From a virus, in IMG/VR virus record IMGVR_UViG_3300007512_000010, positions 54,971 to 118,970 of that record: a DNA stretch of 64,000 nucleotides, one strand, 5' to 3'. The notes under the pieces were generated by a model. It saw only the letters and a list, made by a program, of their open reading frames with translations. It was not told the origin of the DNA and did not search any database. Position numbers and translations under genes: made by a program. Below, piece after piece: positions 48,839-57,711 of this stretch. Position 1 is the stretch's first letter; each line of letters starts with the position of its first letter.

Positions 48839-49622
48839 ACGACAAGAGGCCCCTGGGTATCTGACAACCTTAGGCAAAGCCGCTCCCTTTTTTCTTGCTA
48901 AGTCCGTTTTGGGAGATCTTCCAAAAGGTGGGATTGAGAAAGCAATCGAGTTGAAACTAGGTCCCAAGAAGGTACCCCTACGGAAGGGCTTCATGAAGGG
49001 GATTTCTGGTAGGGGCTCTGGCCGTGCGATTGGGGCAATGAGCGGAATTGTCACTGCTCCCCTATACCTAAAGAGTCTTAGCCTCTTAAAGTCTAAGAAG
49101 AAGAGCGACCGCAAGAAGGGGCTGGCCCTCCTAGTAGGGGTTACGAGCACTTTCACAGTACAGAAGGGGATGCTTGAGAGCATCGGTGAGCAGGGTGGAA
49201 TCTCGAAAGCTATTCGACGCCGAGTTAGTCGCCTCCCTGCTAAAGCTTCTGGCACTTCTTTGAAGAAGGCCCTCGGTCTTGGGGTGGGCAGGCTCTCCTA
49301 TAAGATCCCTTCCGCTTTGATTATGGCGAAGGGCCTCACAAGCGGTGGCGGCAAAGGCAAGGGTAAGAAGAATAAAGCTCTTATGTCCGCTGCCTTGGGC
49401 GGGGCTGGGGCTGGTGCGCTTAGCCGTGCGGGCGATACCATCATTAAGGAACTTACCGCGAAGTCAACCAGCAAGGCGTACAAGTTCAACCCAGGCATCT
49501 TCGGCAAGAAGATGATGGCGGGTGGTGTAGGCGGTGCAGCAGCAGGGGCGCTCGGTGGGCTAGTCCTATCCAAAGCGATTTCTGCAGCGAACAAGTCCTT
49601 GTCCGGTGGTAAGAAGAAGTGA
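48831..49622 (+). CDS. basic, Gly/Ala-rich putative internal virion protein (263 aa)
   Basis: A perfect AAGGAGG precedes ATG 48831. The product is very basic, with Lys clusters (SLLKSKKKSDRKKG, GKGKGKKNKA). It also has two glycine-zipper-like hydrophobic segments: AALGGAGAGALSRAG and GVGGAAAGALGGLVLSKA. These features are seen in phage ejection or DNA-associated internal proteins that insert in membranes. It lies immediately before the SNF2 ATPase and overlaps its start. Confidence 0.55.
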   Translation: MAKRQEAPGYLTTLGKAAPFFLAKSVLGDLPKGGIEKAIELKLGPKKVPLRKGFMKGISGRGSGRAIGAMSGIVTAPLYLKSLSLLKSKKKSDRKKGLALLVGVTSTFTVQKGMLESIGEQGGISKAIRRRVSRLPAKASGTSLKKALGLGVGRLSYKIPSALIMAKGLTSGGGKGKGKKNKALMSAALGGAGAGALSRAGDTIIKELTAKSTSKAYKFNPGIFGKKMMAGGVGGAAAGALGGLVLSKAISAANKSLSGGKKK

Positions 49623-51406
49623 GGTTTTTCCTTAAATGCGCCGCCGAGGTCGCTCAGGAAGTGCAACACGGTACGGGTATTCCCGCGCTTAAAGAGTGGT
49701 TTAAACCGTATGAGCACCAAGCAAAAGCGATAGAGCGTCTGTACGCAAATAAGGGAAAAATGATTCTCGCCCACGAGATGGGCACGGGGAAAACCGCTAC
49801 AAGCATTTACGGATTTGAGAAGCTACGTCACGATGGGAAAGCAAAGAAGGCGCTAGTAGTTGTTCCCTCTGGCTTACGGGCCAACTTTGCGGATGGCGGT
49901 GTTCGAAAGTTCACCACTAGCAGCGTTCAGATTGTTGGCTCGCCTGCTGAAGTTCGGAAGAAGGACGGCTACGTACGCCCAGGTAGCGAGGGCAACGCTG
50001 ATTACACAATCATAAGCTACGCCCAGTTTCGGAAGGACCCAAAAGGGTTCATGGAGCGAACCGGGGCTGACACTCTGATTTTAGATGAGTTCCACAAGAC
50101 TAGAAATGAATCCGCATCAACGTTTAAAGCGGCAGTAGAGGCTCGAAGGTACGCGGTCAACTTCATGGGGCTGACAGCCTCTTTGATCAACAACCGCCCT
50201 TCTGAAATTGCCTCGTTGATGACCATCTCCGAGAACAACCGAGAGATGACGCCCCAGCAATTCAGACGAAGGTTCACCAAGACTGTTGGGACAGCAAAGG
50301 GTTTTGGTGGTGGGAAGAAGAAGATTCGCGGCTACCAGCGGGTTGAGGAGCTAAAGGCCCGGACACAACCGAGAATAGACTACATTGAGACGGGTGATCT
50401 TAAGGGCAAAACGATGCCCCGGAAGGATGTGCGGAATGTGGACGTGGAGATGTCCCCCGCACAGTACGATCTATACCAGCTAGCTCTGGATAAGCATCCA
50501 GCGATTAAAGAGATGCTTATGCGTAGAGACAAGAACATCACCGTCAAGGATGCGAAGTTCATCTTCGCCCAGATCGCGGCGGCTCGACAGGTTGCTAACT
50601 CTGTGCACACCGGAAGATCAGACGTGACTGCAGCGCAATCCGCTCAGCAGACACCAAAGGCTAAAAAGGTACTGGATGACACGGCGCAGCATCTCACAGA
50701 GAAGCCCGACAACAAGGTTGTCCTGTACAGCAACTTGGTACGTGGTGGTGTGGACGTCCTATCTGCTGGCCTAAAAGCTCGCGGTATCGATCATGCCGTG
50801 TTTGTTGGCAAAGGAACAACCGTTGGTGAGAACAAGGTCACTGCCCTGACAAGACAACAGGGAGTGAAGGACTACCAAGCAGGCAAGAAGAAAGTAATCA
50901 TCCTAAGCGGTGCTGGTGCGGAAGGCCTCGACCTGAAGAACTCTACTGCGTTTTACGCGTTGGACGGGCACTTCAACCCGCAACGGATTCTTCAGGCGGA
51001 AGCCCGTGCCCGTAGACTCGGTGGGCAGCAACACCGTGCCGTTGAGAACCGGGCGGTAGATGTTCGACGGTACAGAAGTACTGTGCCCAAGGCAGCTAGA
51101 CCAGGATTTATTGGTCGAGCGATGGGTAAGAAGACCCCCCAAACCACAGACGAATGGATGTACGGAGTTGCTGGGCGAAAGTTCAAGCAGCAGAAGGACT
51201 TCTACACAGCCTTTAAAAAGCCTACTAAATTTATCTATAAGTATAGAGACAACACAACAGGGAAGATGCGTTATGTTTACCCGAAACAAAAGGCCCCAAA
51301 ACAAGGGTTCTTCAGTAAATTATTTGGAGGTAAATCGCCTTCTAGACCAACTCCAAGCCAAACTAGCCAGCACTCAGCCACCCAGGCTGCGGTTAGCGCA
51401 AGCTGA
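49619..51406 (+). CDS. SNF2/SWI2-family ATPase (595 aa) in the structural block
   Basis: GTG start overlaps the previous TGA. Motifs: Q-like KPYEHQAKAIERLY, Walker A LAHEMGTGKTATS, motif Ia VVVPSGLRANF, DEFH box LILDEFHKTRNES, motif III GLTASLINNRP, motif IV VVLYSNLVRGG, motif V IILSGAGAEGLDLKN and motif VI RILQAEARARRLG. This is the SNF2/RapA style of double-stranded DNA translocase. The C-terminus is a basic tail (FIYKYRDNTTGKMRYVYPKQ). The host RapA recycles RNA polymerase. The closeness to the phage polymerase suggests a similar partnership (inference). A virion-carried helicase is another option. Confidence 0.88.
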   Translation: MRFFLKCAAEVAQEVQHGTGIPALKEWFKPYEHQAKAIERLYANKGKMILAHEMGTGKTATSIYGFEKLRHDGKAKKALVVVPSGLRANFADGGVRKFTTSSVQIVGSPAEVRKKDGYVRPGSEGNADYTIISYAQFRKDPKGFMERTGADTLILDEFHKTRNESASTFKAAVEARRYAVNFMGLTASLINNRPSEIASLMTISENNREMTPQQFRRRFTKTVGTAKGFGGGKKKIRGYQRVEELKARTQPRIDYIETGDLKGKTMPRKDVRNVDVEMSPAQYDLYQLALDKHPAIKEMLMRRDKNITVKDAKFIFAQIAAARQVANSVHTGRSDVTAAQSAQQTPKAKKVLDDTAQHLTEKPDNKVVLYSNLVRGGVDVLSAGLKARGIDHAVFVGKGTTVGENKVTALTRQQGVKDYQAGKKKVIILSGAGAEGLDLKNSTAFYALDGHFNPQRILQAEARARRLGGQQHRAVENRAVDVRRYRSTVPKAARPGFIGRAMGKKTPQTTDEWMYGVAGRKFKQQKDFYTAFKKPTKFIYKYRDNTTGKMRYVYPKQKAPKQGFFSKLFGGKSPSRPTPSQTSQHSATQAAVSAS

Positions 51407-51545
51407 TGAACGCTGCGTAACCTGTAAACAGTTCATCTACTCGGCTGGCAGAGCCCATTCTGGGGATGGGGAGTGTACAGAGTACCGCACGTTCGTGCGA
51501 GCAGACTTTGTGTGTGATAGCTATATTAACGAGGACGCAGAGTGA
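51273..51545 (+). CDS. small Cys4 (HiPIP-like or zinc) protein (90 aa), overlapping gene
   Basis: The 3' part is clearly coding-like: ERCVTCKQFIYSAGRAHSGD then GECTEYRTFVRADFVCDSY. This gives four Cys in the C-x2-C...C...C pattern of small high-potential iron-sulfur-like or zinc proteins. The start is unsure. ATG 51273 (weak GGGAAG) gives a 134-nt overlap with the ATPase gene in another frame. No start codon follows the GGAGG at 51327. Function unknown. Confidence 0.5.
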   Translation: MFTRNKRPQNKGSSVNYLEVNRLLDQLQAKLASTQPPRLRLAQADERCVTCKQFIYSAGRAHSGDGECTEYRTFVRADFVCDSYINEDAE

Positions 51546-51759
51546 TTTTCACAAGCCCTCTTTTTGTATTTATGGAGACCCTGGCTCTCGGTATGTATTC
51601 ACCAATGAACTCTTTTAAGAGCTTTTTATTATGTTGTGATATTGGGGGCCACAGCTTAAGAACGTATGTGTTCTCGGCATCTTCTTTATAGGAAACAAGG
51701 TCGTTTCCAAGTGCCCTAGATAAGGAACCCACTAAACTAGTTACGGTATCTTTGATCAT
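51526..51759 (-). CDS. small protein on opposite strand (77 aa), start shared with terminase
   Basis: Start ATG 51759 overlaps the terminase ATG (51758) in the sequence CATG; an upstream in-frame start would run into the terminase coding region. The product is MIKDTVTSLVGSLSRALGND, then YVLKLWPPISQHNKKLLKEF and a basic end VSINTKRGLVKITLRPR. It has a compact beta-alpha-beta appearance. It is the second of two minus-strand genes inside the late block. Function unknown. Confidence 0.5.
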   Translation of the reverse strand: MIKDTVTSLVGSLSRALGNDLVSYKEDAENTYVLKLWPPISQHNKKLLKEFIGEYIPRARVSINTKRGLVKITLRPR

Positions 51760-53401
51760 GTCTTTACTCGATGAACAATCAGCAGCTTTTGAGAGGGATA
51801 ATAATCTCTTTCCTAGCGAGTTTGTATCATCTTTCTTCAATATGCCCAGCTTGGGAGAGTTGGAGCATTTTTCGTTTAAAGGCAGGCGTTACCTGATCCC
51901 TATCTATGACACACCTTCCCAGAGACTGCTTCTTCAGTGTGGCCGACAGGTAGAGAAGAGCACAACCCTAGGGAATATTACGCTAACATACTCGACTTTG
52001 AGAAGGCACTTTAGGTCGCTGTTCGTAAGCCCCACTCAGCAGCAGACTGAAACATTCTCAAGGGATAGGATACAGACACCTATAGAACTCTCCCCCACAC
52101 TACAAACTTTTGCAGAGGGAGCGAATACCAAGAACAACGTTCTGTACAAGAAGTATGTGACAGGCTCAGACATCACTATGCGGTATGCCTTTTTACACGC
52201 AGATCGCGTGCGCGGTATCTCTGCTGACATGCTTTTGTTGGATGAGATTCAGGACATCCTTACAGACATCATCCCAATTATTGAGGAGGCGTTGTCGCAC
52301 TCCCCGTTCAAGATTCTTCGCTACTCCGGTACGCCGAAGAGCTTGGACAACACCATCAGCTACTATTGGAACCAATTCAGCACCCAAAATGAGTGGGTTG
52401 TTCCATGTGAGGGCTGTAACACTTGGAATGTTCTGGGAGAAGACAACATTGGTGCCCAGGGGTTGATCTGTAAAAAATGCGGGAGGGCCATACATGCGGA
52501 TCATCCAAGGGCTCAATGGGCGTCCATGCGGTCACCCCAATGGCTGAAGCACCCACCGGTTACGACGCCTTTTGAGGGGTACAGAATCCCACAGTTAATT
52601 GCTCCTTGGGTGCGTTGGGACGATATTCTCGATAAAAGGAAACGGTACAGTCGCGCTCAGTTTTTTAATGAGGTTTTGGGCGTTGGTTACGATTCTGGTG
52701 AGAAACCTATCAACAAGGAATCTCTGATAAAGTGCTGTAATCAAGAACGACCAAACACACTGGAGTTCGCGACTAAATTCGTTAAGGGCCGTAATCGAAA
52801 AGTCTATCTAGGGATTGATTGGGGTACAGGAGAGAATACTTATTCCGTACTTGTTGCTGGGTGTTATATCGGCCGCATCTTTACTATCATCTACTGTAGA
52901 CGGTATGAGGGTGAAGACGGCAGTCCAGAAAACCTTATGAACGACATTGCCAAGCTGATGGATAGATTCGAAGTTCGCATAGCTGGGGTTGACTACGGGG
53001 GTGGATTTGACCGTAATGACCGGCTGATAAGGCAGTTTGGGATTGCCCGTGTTGCGAGGTATCAGTACGTAAATGCTAAGAGAATCTACTTCGACAAAAG
53101 CCTCCATAGGTTTATGGTTAATAGGACGGAGGCGTTGATGGCGGTTATTAACGCAATTAATCGTGAGGACGAATTAGCCTTCCCTAAATGGGAAGATTTT
53201 GAAACACCCTTTGGAAGCGACCTCTTATCTGTATTTACAGAGTACAACGAGGCGCGAAGAACGACTATTATTAATAGGACACCGGGTACAACAGATGATA
53301 CTTTGCACGCAATTACCTACTGTTTTCTGGCGTCTATGATAGAACACCCAAGACCTGATATTATTAGCCCGTCAGGGGATGATAAGCATGATAGAGGTTA
53401 G
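51758..53401 (+). CDS. terL: terminase large subunit (547 aa)
   Basis: ATPase: Walker A CGRQVEKSTT (phage-type GRQxxKS), Walker B DMLLLDEIQD with the catalytic Glu, and a coupling SGTPKS motif. Nuclease: GIDWGTGENT, IAGVDYGGG and TDDTLHAITY supply the RNase-H-like metal site. Between the domains a Cys4 pair (CEGCNTWN, CKKCGRAI) forms a zinc ribbon, as in some large-phage terminases. ATG 51758 has no obvious ribosome site; a TTG at 51752 is also open. It packages DNA through the portal. Confidence 0.95.
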   Translation: MSLLDEQSAAFERDNNLFPSEFVSSFFNMPSLGELEHFSFKGRRYLIPIYDTPSQRLLLQCGRQVEKSTTLGNITLTYSTLRRHFRSLFVSPTQQQTETFSRDRIQTPIELSPTLQTFAEGANTKNNVLYKKYVTGSDITMRYAFLHADRVRGISADMLLLDEIQDILTDIIPIIEEALSHSPFKILRYSGTPKSLDNTISYYWNQFSTQNEWVVPCEGCNTWNVLGEDNIGAQGLICKKCGRAIHADHPRAQWASMRSPQWLKHPPVTTPFEGYRIPQLIAPWVRWDDILDKRKRYSRAQFFNEVLGVGYDSGEKPINKESLIKCCNQERPNTLEFATKFVKGRNRKVYLGIDWGTGENTYSVLVAGCYIGRIFTIIYCRRYEGEDGSPENLMNDIAKLMDRFEVRIAGVDYGGGFDRNDRLIRQFGIARVARYQYVNAKRIYFDKSLHRFMVNRTEALMAVINAINREDELAFPKWEDFETPFGSDLLSVFTEYNEARRTTIINRTPGTTDDTLHAITYCFLASMIEHPRPDIISPSGDDKHDRG

Positions 53402-53403
53402 TC

Positions 53404-54498
53404 ATGAGCGAATTTGAACAGTACTTGTCCACAAAAGAAGACGCAGGGGTTACGCCCCATGAGTTGCGAAAAATGGGGGCGACCGCTGCGCATGCGTACA
53501 TTCAGGAACAAAAGCCTCTGAATGACAGCATCCTTGAGATGGTTAAAACCAGCAGCTTAAACCTAGAGCAGGTTAGGCGGATTGTTGAATACGCAAACAA
53601 CGACACGTTTGGACACTTGTTCAAGGCTGGGCATGAGAAGAATATCACCTTCCCAATGGCTGACGCGTCAATTGTTATGCAGAAGAAGGGAGAAACCATG
53701 TCTAAGGTTGCTTCAAGAAAAGTGCTTCCACGGGGACACTATATCCCTGGGCAGGAGTACGTAGACTTAGATGAAGCCTTTGGCGCAAAGGATTTCGAGA
53801 AGGCCGCAGAGGCTTCTGGTATTTCTGATTCTGAACGACACCGTTTAGGGGTAAAGTTTCTTGACCTAAGGGTGGCTCGTGAAAACCACGCGTCTGACGT
53901 GGACATTTTGGCAGACACCTTTGCGGTAAAACTTTCAGCCCTAAAAGACCTATGCAAAGAGGCGCAGGCCGAAGGGTACTCCACCAGCACAATTGGTGCT
54001 GCCATTGAAGACGCCAACCCCTCTGAGGGCCTACTCGATGTTATTGAGATTGACTTTGGGGATAGGCTTGTAGAGTTCGGATGCAAAGAGAAGTTGGCCT
54101 TCCAGGGAATGGCAGTTATGCCAGGGAACCCAATTACTGGGCTGACCCAGGATTTAGAGGGTGTTTCTGGAAAGCTTGTGACTGCTCAGCAGTCTATGCA
54201 TCGCGTACAGACTTCGATGACAGAACTTCTTGGGATTCTTCGTGGGCCAGACCCAGGCCACACAATGGCCAGTGGATTGTTCAATCCAGGCGGTATGGGT
54301 TCACAACCCGCCCCTCCACCTACCGGTGCAGCACCTGCCGCGCCGCCCTCCGGTGGTCCTCCTGCAGGAATGCCCTCCTCTCCTCCCCCTGAGGCTGCTG
54401 CTGCACCTGCGGGAGGGCCACCCCCTTCCCAGGGACCAGTATCTGGAGGCGCTCCCGGTGGCAAGGGCTTGGGTGCACTGTTTGGGGGTAAACGGTAA
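53404..54498 (+). CDS. virion protein with Pro/Gly/Ala tail (364 aa)
   Basis: AGAGG lies 6 nt before ATG. A helical N-terminal two thirds (LEQVRRIVEYANNDTFGHLF, SDSERHRLGVKFLDLRVARE) is followed by a low-complexity tail from about residue 290 (PPPTGAAPAAPPSGGPPAGM). MSKVASRK and LEKLA-like motifs occur. It overlaps the next ATG (TAATG). No family is recognised. The set of genes from here to 57711 looks like one module of internal or connector virion proteins. Confidence 0.55.
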   Translation: MSEFEQYLSTKEDAGVTPHELRKMGATAAHAYIQEQKPLNDSILEMVKTSSLNLEQVRRIVEYANNDTFGHLFKAGHEKNITFPMADASIVMQKKGETMSKVASRKVLPRGHYIPGQEYVDLDEAFGAKDFEKAAEASGISDSERHRLGVKFLDLRVARENHASDVDILADTFAVKLSALKDLCKEAQAEGYSTSTIGAAIEDANPSEGLLDVIEIDFGDRLVEFGCKEKLAFQGMAVMPGNPITGLTQDLEGVSGKLVTAQQSMHRVQTSMTELLGILRGPDPGHTMASGLFNPGGMGSQPAPPPTGAAPAAPPSGGPPAGMPSSPPPEAAAAPAGGPPPSQGPVSGGAPGGKGLGALFGGKR

Positions 54499-55157
54499 TG
54501 GAAGATCGTTTAGCCAAAGCGTGGGCAACATTAGGGAGTAATGCGGGACCACCGGTTGATCTGGAGAAGCTCGCCATTGGCGGGCTCGTCAGTGGTGGCC
54601 TCCGTCTTGCTGGCCGTGGTAGGGGCGCATTAAGAGCGGTTCCGGGTGTTGCGCGTCAAGTAGCTCGGCCTGTCTTACAACGGGGCGCACAAATAGCGGG
54701 CGCTGGTGTAGCGTTGGCTCCGGTGGCGATGCGGGGCCTCTCCCATGTGGCTCCAGCAGCTAGGCAAGTTGCGACCCACGCACCCGGAGCAGCCGCGCAT
54801 GGTAGTAGAGGACTAGCTCTTGTAGACCCGAAGGGTCAACCTGCCCCACCTTCTATGGGCGCGATGCCAAGCCCAGCTTCTCGCGCCTCGGCGGATCTAA
54901 AGAAAAGCCTTTTTGATTCCGCAGCCCCTGATCAGATAGGAACCCAGGGTTCGGGCAGGCCTAGAAGAAGGGCGGCAAACGACAAAAGAAGAAGATTAGT
55001 CGTGCCCGGTGGCAGCACCCCTCCCGCACGTGGTGGTTTTGGTTCCAGCCCTGGCCCCGCAAGAGGGGGCGCTGCTGAAGAGACTCAGCGGCAGTTGGAC
55101 GCTAGTCTCCGTGGCACAGTAATCCCCGCTTCTGCTAGAAACAGAGGTTTCGTATGA
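54498..55157 (+). CDS. basic Ala/Gly-rich putative internal virion protein (219 aa)
   Basis: It overlaps both neighbours by 1-4 nt. After LEKLAIGGLVSGGLRLAGRG it has alternating Arg and Ala/Gly/Val stretches (GALRAVPGVARQVARPVLQR, GAQIAGAGVALAPVAMRGL), which can form amphipathic or membrane-active helices. The second half is disordered and basic (RPRRRAANDKRRRL). The style matches injected or DNA-binding internal proteins. Function inferred from composition only. Confidence 0.5.
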   Translation: MEDRLAKAWATLGSNAGPPVDLEKLAIGGLVSGGLRLAGRGRGALRAVPGVARQVARPVLQRGAQIAGAGVALAPVAMRGLSHVAPAARQVATHAPGAAAHGSRGLALVDPKGQPAPPSMGAMPSPASRASADLKKSLFDSAAPDQIGTQGSGRPRRRAANDKRRRLVVPGGSTPPARGGFGSSPGPARGGAAEETQRQLDASLRGTVIPASARNRGFV

Positions 55158-55873
55158 GTTTAGTGCACACACTACCCGTGGCAAAGCGTTCGACACTTAA
55201 CGTACGTCCCCATGAGAAGCAGCAAAACAAGCACAAGCTTGCTATGGAACTTCGAAAGGTTGCTGGCCCCGGTGAACAGGCTGGGGGGTGGGTTAATAGA
55301 AACATCCTCGATAGGAGTATCGGAGGACACTCTCTTCGGTCGGTCACCCAAGGGGTTAACCAAGGTCTGTGGTCAGGCCCCTCTGAGCTAGCTGCTACTC
55401 CTTTTAGGAGAGGGGCCGATAAAGCCAAAGAGATCCTTTTAGGAAAGCGCTCCACGGAAGGCGTCCATGCAGGTAAACGTCTCCACTCTTTAGCAACGGG
55501 TAATGCGGCTAAAGACATAGCGGCTGGCAATATTACACCTGTATCCAAAGAGGTCGCTGACGAGATTTTGTCTGGTAGAGCGAAGGGCCAAATAACCAAA
55601 GGAAGTGTGGGCGGGAAAACCGTCTACTACAAAACCAAGTTTAGGCCGAAGGGTGTTGTTGGTTGGGGCATGAAAAACCCAGGCAAAATGGGCCTTGCGG
55701 CACTTGCTGCATACATGCTCTTGAAGCCAGAAGCTCGACAGACTGCTGGTAGCGTAGCTAGCGGCTTTGTACCCAGGGGTCCAAAAGGACCCACAGAAGA
55801 GTTCCAGCGGGAGTGGGCACCAAAACAACAACAATCAGCAAGGCCTGCTCTTCAGCAACAGGCATGGGGTTAA
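55154..55873 (+). CDS. putative internal virion protein (239 aa)
   Basis: The ATGA overlap with the previous stop suggests coupling. Basic and helical N-terminus (RPHEKQQNKHKLAMELRKVA), then repeated small-residue helices, and a late hydrophobic segment GKMGLAALAAYMLLKPEAR. The C-terminus is Gln/Pro-rich. This is the same architecture as its neighbours (basic helices, one hydrophobic patch, low-complexity tail). No family was recognised. Confidence 0.5.
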   Translation: MSLVHTLPVAKRSTLNVRPHEKQQNKHKLAMELRKVAGPGEQAGGWVNRNILDRSIGGHSLRSVTQGVNQGLWSGPSELAATPFRRGADKAKEILLGKRSTEGVHAGKRLHSLATGNAAKDIAAGNITPVSKEVADEILSGRAKGQITKGSVGGKTVYYKTKFRPKGVVGWGMKNPGKMGLAALAAYMLLKPEARQTAGSVASGFVPRGPKGPTEEFQREWAPKQQQSARPALQQQAWG

Positions 55874-55874
55874 A

Positions 55875-56987
55875 ATGGACATCACAACCAAAATAAGATT
55901 ACTTGAGAAGCTTGCTCAGCCACCAATGCCCCCACAAGGAATGCCCCCACAGGGGCCTCCCCCCGAAGCGGCGGCTCAGGCAGGACCTCCACCAGAAGCC
56001 GCTGCCCCTTCACCAGAAGGAGGGCCTCCTCCGGGAATGGTTCCCAAAGCACCAGAAGATATGCCCGGTGGTGATCCTGAAGGTGCCGAAGAGAAGCTGA
56101 AGACCCTGATGGAGATCTTAGCTGACTCCGCTCCCGATGCCGTCAAGTTTGATGCGGGTAATTCAGCGGCTGGTTCTAGACTTCGTAAGAAGGCTCTCCA
56201 AGCTGCTAAGCAGTTGAAGTCTCTCCGTGCAGAAGTCCAGAGCACGAAAGGTGTCCGTAAAGAGGAGAAGGCCCAAGCCCTTGCAGCGATGATGCAACAA
56301 CAGCAGCAGGCTGCTCAGGCACAAGCTCAAGCTGAACAGGCTCAGGCCCGTGCCCCCGCCGACAAGTTATTCCAGCCCAGTGAGGGTGGACAACCCCCGG
56401 CACCTGCCCAGGCCGCTCCTCAAGGAATGCCCGCCCAAATGCAACCAAAGATGGCTTCGCTCGATAAAGAAGCAGGTCGTCTACAGGCACTAAGGGCTGC
56501 ACTTGGACGTCGAGTAGGTGGTTTTGGGAGACGTTTTGGGATCAATGTTGATCCGTCGCAGGGTGGGATGTTGTCTCGCCGTGTAGCAGACCTGTCTACT
56601 GGCGAAAAGGTTCTGGGTCTTGGTCTGGGCGCTGCTGGCTTAACTGCTGGTATCAGGGGCGCTGACGCAGCCATTGATTCGATTGGAGGGCCTATCCGTC
56701 AACGGAAGGCTTTCAATGCGATGATGGATGAGAACCCCAACCTCAAGAAAGAAGACCAAGGCGACGTAAAGAAGATCTTCCGCACGCTGCACACCTTCAA
56801 CCCCGACATGGCCAAGGATCCACTGGTAGCCGGGTCGTTCATGCGCCGATCCTTGCAATACAAGGATGAAGGAATCCAGCCGCAGGATGTGAAGACTTTA
56901 GCTGAGATCAACAAGATGAGGTCTGACTCCAGGGGTAAGGAATCTCTTCTTCAGGCAATGATGGGGGCTGCTGCCGGTGGCGGATGA
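55875..56987 (+). CDS. virion protein with Pro- and Gln-rich N-terminal half (370 aa)
   Basis: ATG 55875 lies one base after the previous stop. N-terminus TTKIRLLEKLAQPPMPPQGM contains the K-L-A motif and passes into Pro/Gly/Ala repeats. A coiled-coil-like helix (LRKKALQAAKQLKSLRAEVQ), a Gln/Ala run, then a basic region and a glycine-zipper-like segment (LGLGLGAAGLTAGIRGADAA) follow. The last ~100 residues are folded-looking (IFRTLHTFNPDMAKDPLVAG). I recall the latter from internal proteins of several phages. Function unknown. Confidence 0.55.
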   Translation: MDITTKIRLLEKLAQPPMPPQGMPPQGPPPEAAAQAGPPPEAAAPSPEGGPPPGMVPKAPEDMPGGDPEGAEEKLKTLMEILADSAPDAVKFDAGNSAAGSRLRKKALQAAKQLKSLRAEVQSTKGVRKEEKAQALAAMMQQQQQAAQAQAQAEQAQARAPADKLFQPSEGGQPPAPAQAAPQGMPAQMQPKMASLDKEAGRLQALRAALGRRVGGFGRRFGINVDPSQGGMLSRRVADLSTGEKVLGLGLGAAGLTAGIRGADAAIDSIGGPIRQRKAFNAMMDENPNLKKEDQGDVKKIFRTLHTFNPDMAKDPLVAGSFMRRSLQYKDEGIQPQDVKTLAEINKMRSDSRGKESLLQAMMGAAAGGG

Positions 56988-57711
56988 GGGTAAAACTACC
57001 CTGTATGAAAAGCTAACTGGGGCACCCGGAAAGGCTTTAACGTCAGGGGCCGTAACGGCTGGAACGCTTATCGCAATGCGAAAGGCGTTAGGCACCCGTG
57101 CGGCTCGTGCCATCACTAGCAAGGTTTTTGAGCGGGCTAGCCGTCTTCCCCTTAAAAGGAACAGACAACTAGAGCTTGGCTTTGGTCCATCTACAAGGGC
57201 CAATGCTGCGATAAATAAGACGCTTGCTTCTGGTGGCCTTCTAAGTAAGGGGAGTATAGGTACTGCTACCGCTCTTGGTGCGGGACTTTCTGGGTTGACT
57301 GCCAAGTTCGAGAGGAAAGCTTACGCCGATAACTTGGCACATAAGATTCAGGCCGGTAAAAAACTCAGTCGCTCTGAGAAAGAGGCGTTGTCGCGGGTGG
57401 CGGATATCCGTAGATTCCCTAAGCGTTCTCGGATAAAGTCCACAGGCCTCCAAAAGGCAGAAGACATCTATTGGTCTCCCAAAAAGATGGGCTTAACAGC
57501 AGCAGCAATTACAGCCGTAATGCCGGGATCAGCGCTGGCTAGGGCGGGTGGAGCCGTGTTAAACAGTTCGACTTCCGCCGCAGATACAAAGTATAGAGGG
57601 TTTATTATGGCTAAGGCTCTCCGTGATAGACTAGATAAGAAGCGAAAACTGCTCCCGAGCGAGCGCCGTCTTCTTAAGACTATCCAAGGGTTGGGAGCTT
57701 CGAATGCTTAA
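56977..57711 (+). CDS. basic helical putative internal virion protein (244 aa)
   Basis: GTG start inside the previous gene (11-nt overlap). Ala/Gly/Thr-rich hydrophobic stretches (LTSGAVTAGTLIAMRKALGT, IGTATALGAGLSGLTAKFE, LTAAAITAVMPGSALARAGG) alternate with Arg/Lys clusters (RRFPKRSRIKSTG, LDKKRKLLPSERRLLK). This is the fifth such gene in the module, ending at the prohead protease start. It is plausibly packaged and ejected with DNA. Confidence 0.5.
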   Translation: MADEGKTTLYEKLTGAPGKALTSGAVTAGTLIAMRKALGTRAARAITSKVFERASRLPLKRNRQLELGFGPSTRANAAINKTLASGGLLSKGSIGTATALGAGLSGLTAKFERKAYADNLAHKIQAGKKLSRSEKEALSRVADIRRFPKRSRIKSTGLQKAEDIYWSPKKMGLTAAAITAVMPGSALARAGGAVLNSSTSAADTKYRGFIMAKALRDRLDKKRKLLPSERRLLKTIQGLGASNA

